A stretch of DNA of 5,246 nucleotides, taken from NCBI GenBank assembly GCA_903960725.1, contig CAJCBY010000356.1:1-5246 (forward strand), read 5' to 3'. Positions 5,203 to 5,246 of this stretch are shown piece by piece. Position numbers and translations under genes: made by a program. The stretch comes from an uncultured Cytophagaceae bacterium (lineage in GTDB: Bacteria > Bacteroidota > Bacteroidia > Cytophagales > Spirosomataceae). Numbering within the stretch: the stretch's first letter is position 1; each line of letters begins with the position of its first letter. The notes beneath the pieces were generated by a model, which saw only the letters and a program-made list of their open reading frames with translations, was not told where the DNA came from and did not search any database.

Positions 5203-5246
5203 GTTGAATAATATTTAGAGAATGAATTTTGGTTTAATTATATATA

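Noticed and set aside
5217..5246. AT-rich TATATATA end as an origin or repeat
   Set aside because: It is only a short AT run at the window edge without boxes or periodic repeats; a promoter region for the leftward gene explains it better.

Overview
The window looks like chromosomal DNA from a member of the Bacteroidota, perhaps a Cytophagia-like relative (the rank is inference). It is AT-rich. Leader regions are A/T-rich and lack Shine-Dalgarno sites. The exported proteins have short signal peptides ending just before a Gln (A|Q or S|Q), and one TAnnTTTG-type promoter element is visible. I see no rRNA, tRNA, CRISPR array, insertion sequence or phage gene. Coding density is high, and no gap exceeds about 200 bases.

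Layout: (1) 2-502, +, the 3' part of a secreted single-domain fasciclin (FAS1) protein whose true start lies upstream of the window, closed by a strong intrinsic terminator at 525-561. (2) 625-2967, +, a tight four-gene run: a 59-residue two-helix membrane protein, a 117-residue single-anchor protein (stop and start overlap in TAATG), a 290-residue polytopic membrane protein, and a complete class IV-like histone-deacetylase-family hydrolase. Gaps are -1, 13 and 21 bases, so one transcript is likely. (3) 2960-4099, -, a secreted M19 (renal dipeptidase-type) metallopeptidase that overlaps the deacetylase tail-to-tail by 8 bases. (4) 4100-4300, a 201-base divergent intergenic region with a candidate promoter element and a small dyad. 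(5) 4301-4736, +, a 59-residue protein of unknown function followed 10 bases later by a short pterin-4a-carbinolamine dehydratase. (6) 4747-5202, -, a small secreted cysteine-containing protein of unknown function.

Most genes with a recognisable family are housekeeping or envelope functions: adhesion or matrix (FAS1), periplasmic dipeptide hydrolysis (M19) and pterin recycling (PCD). The least explained part is the membrane-protein cluster that ends in the deacetylase-like enzyme. Its three membrane proteins have no function I can name, and their linkage to a small-molecule or protein deacylase is the best lead here. I do not see clear evidence of a new defence, mobile or secretion system.
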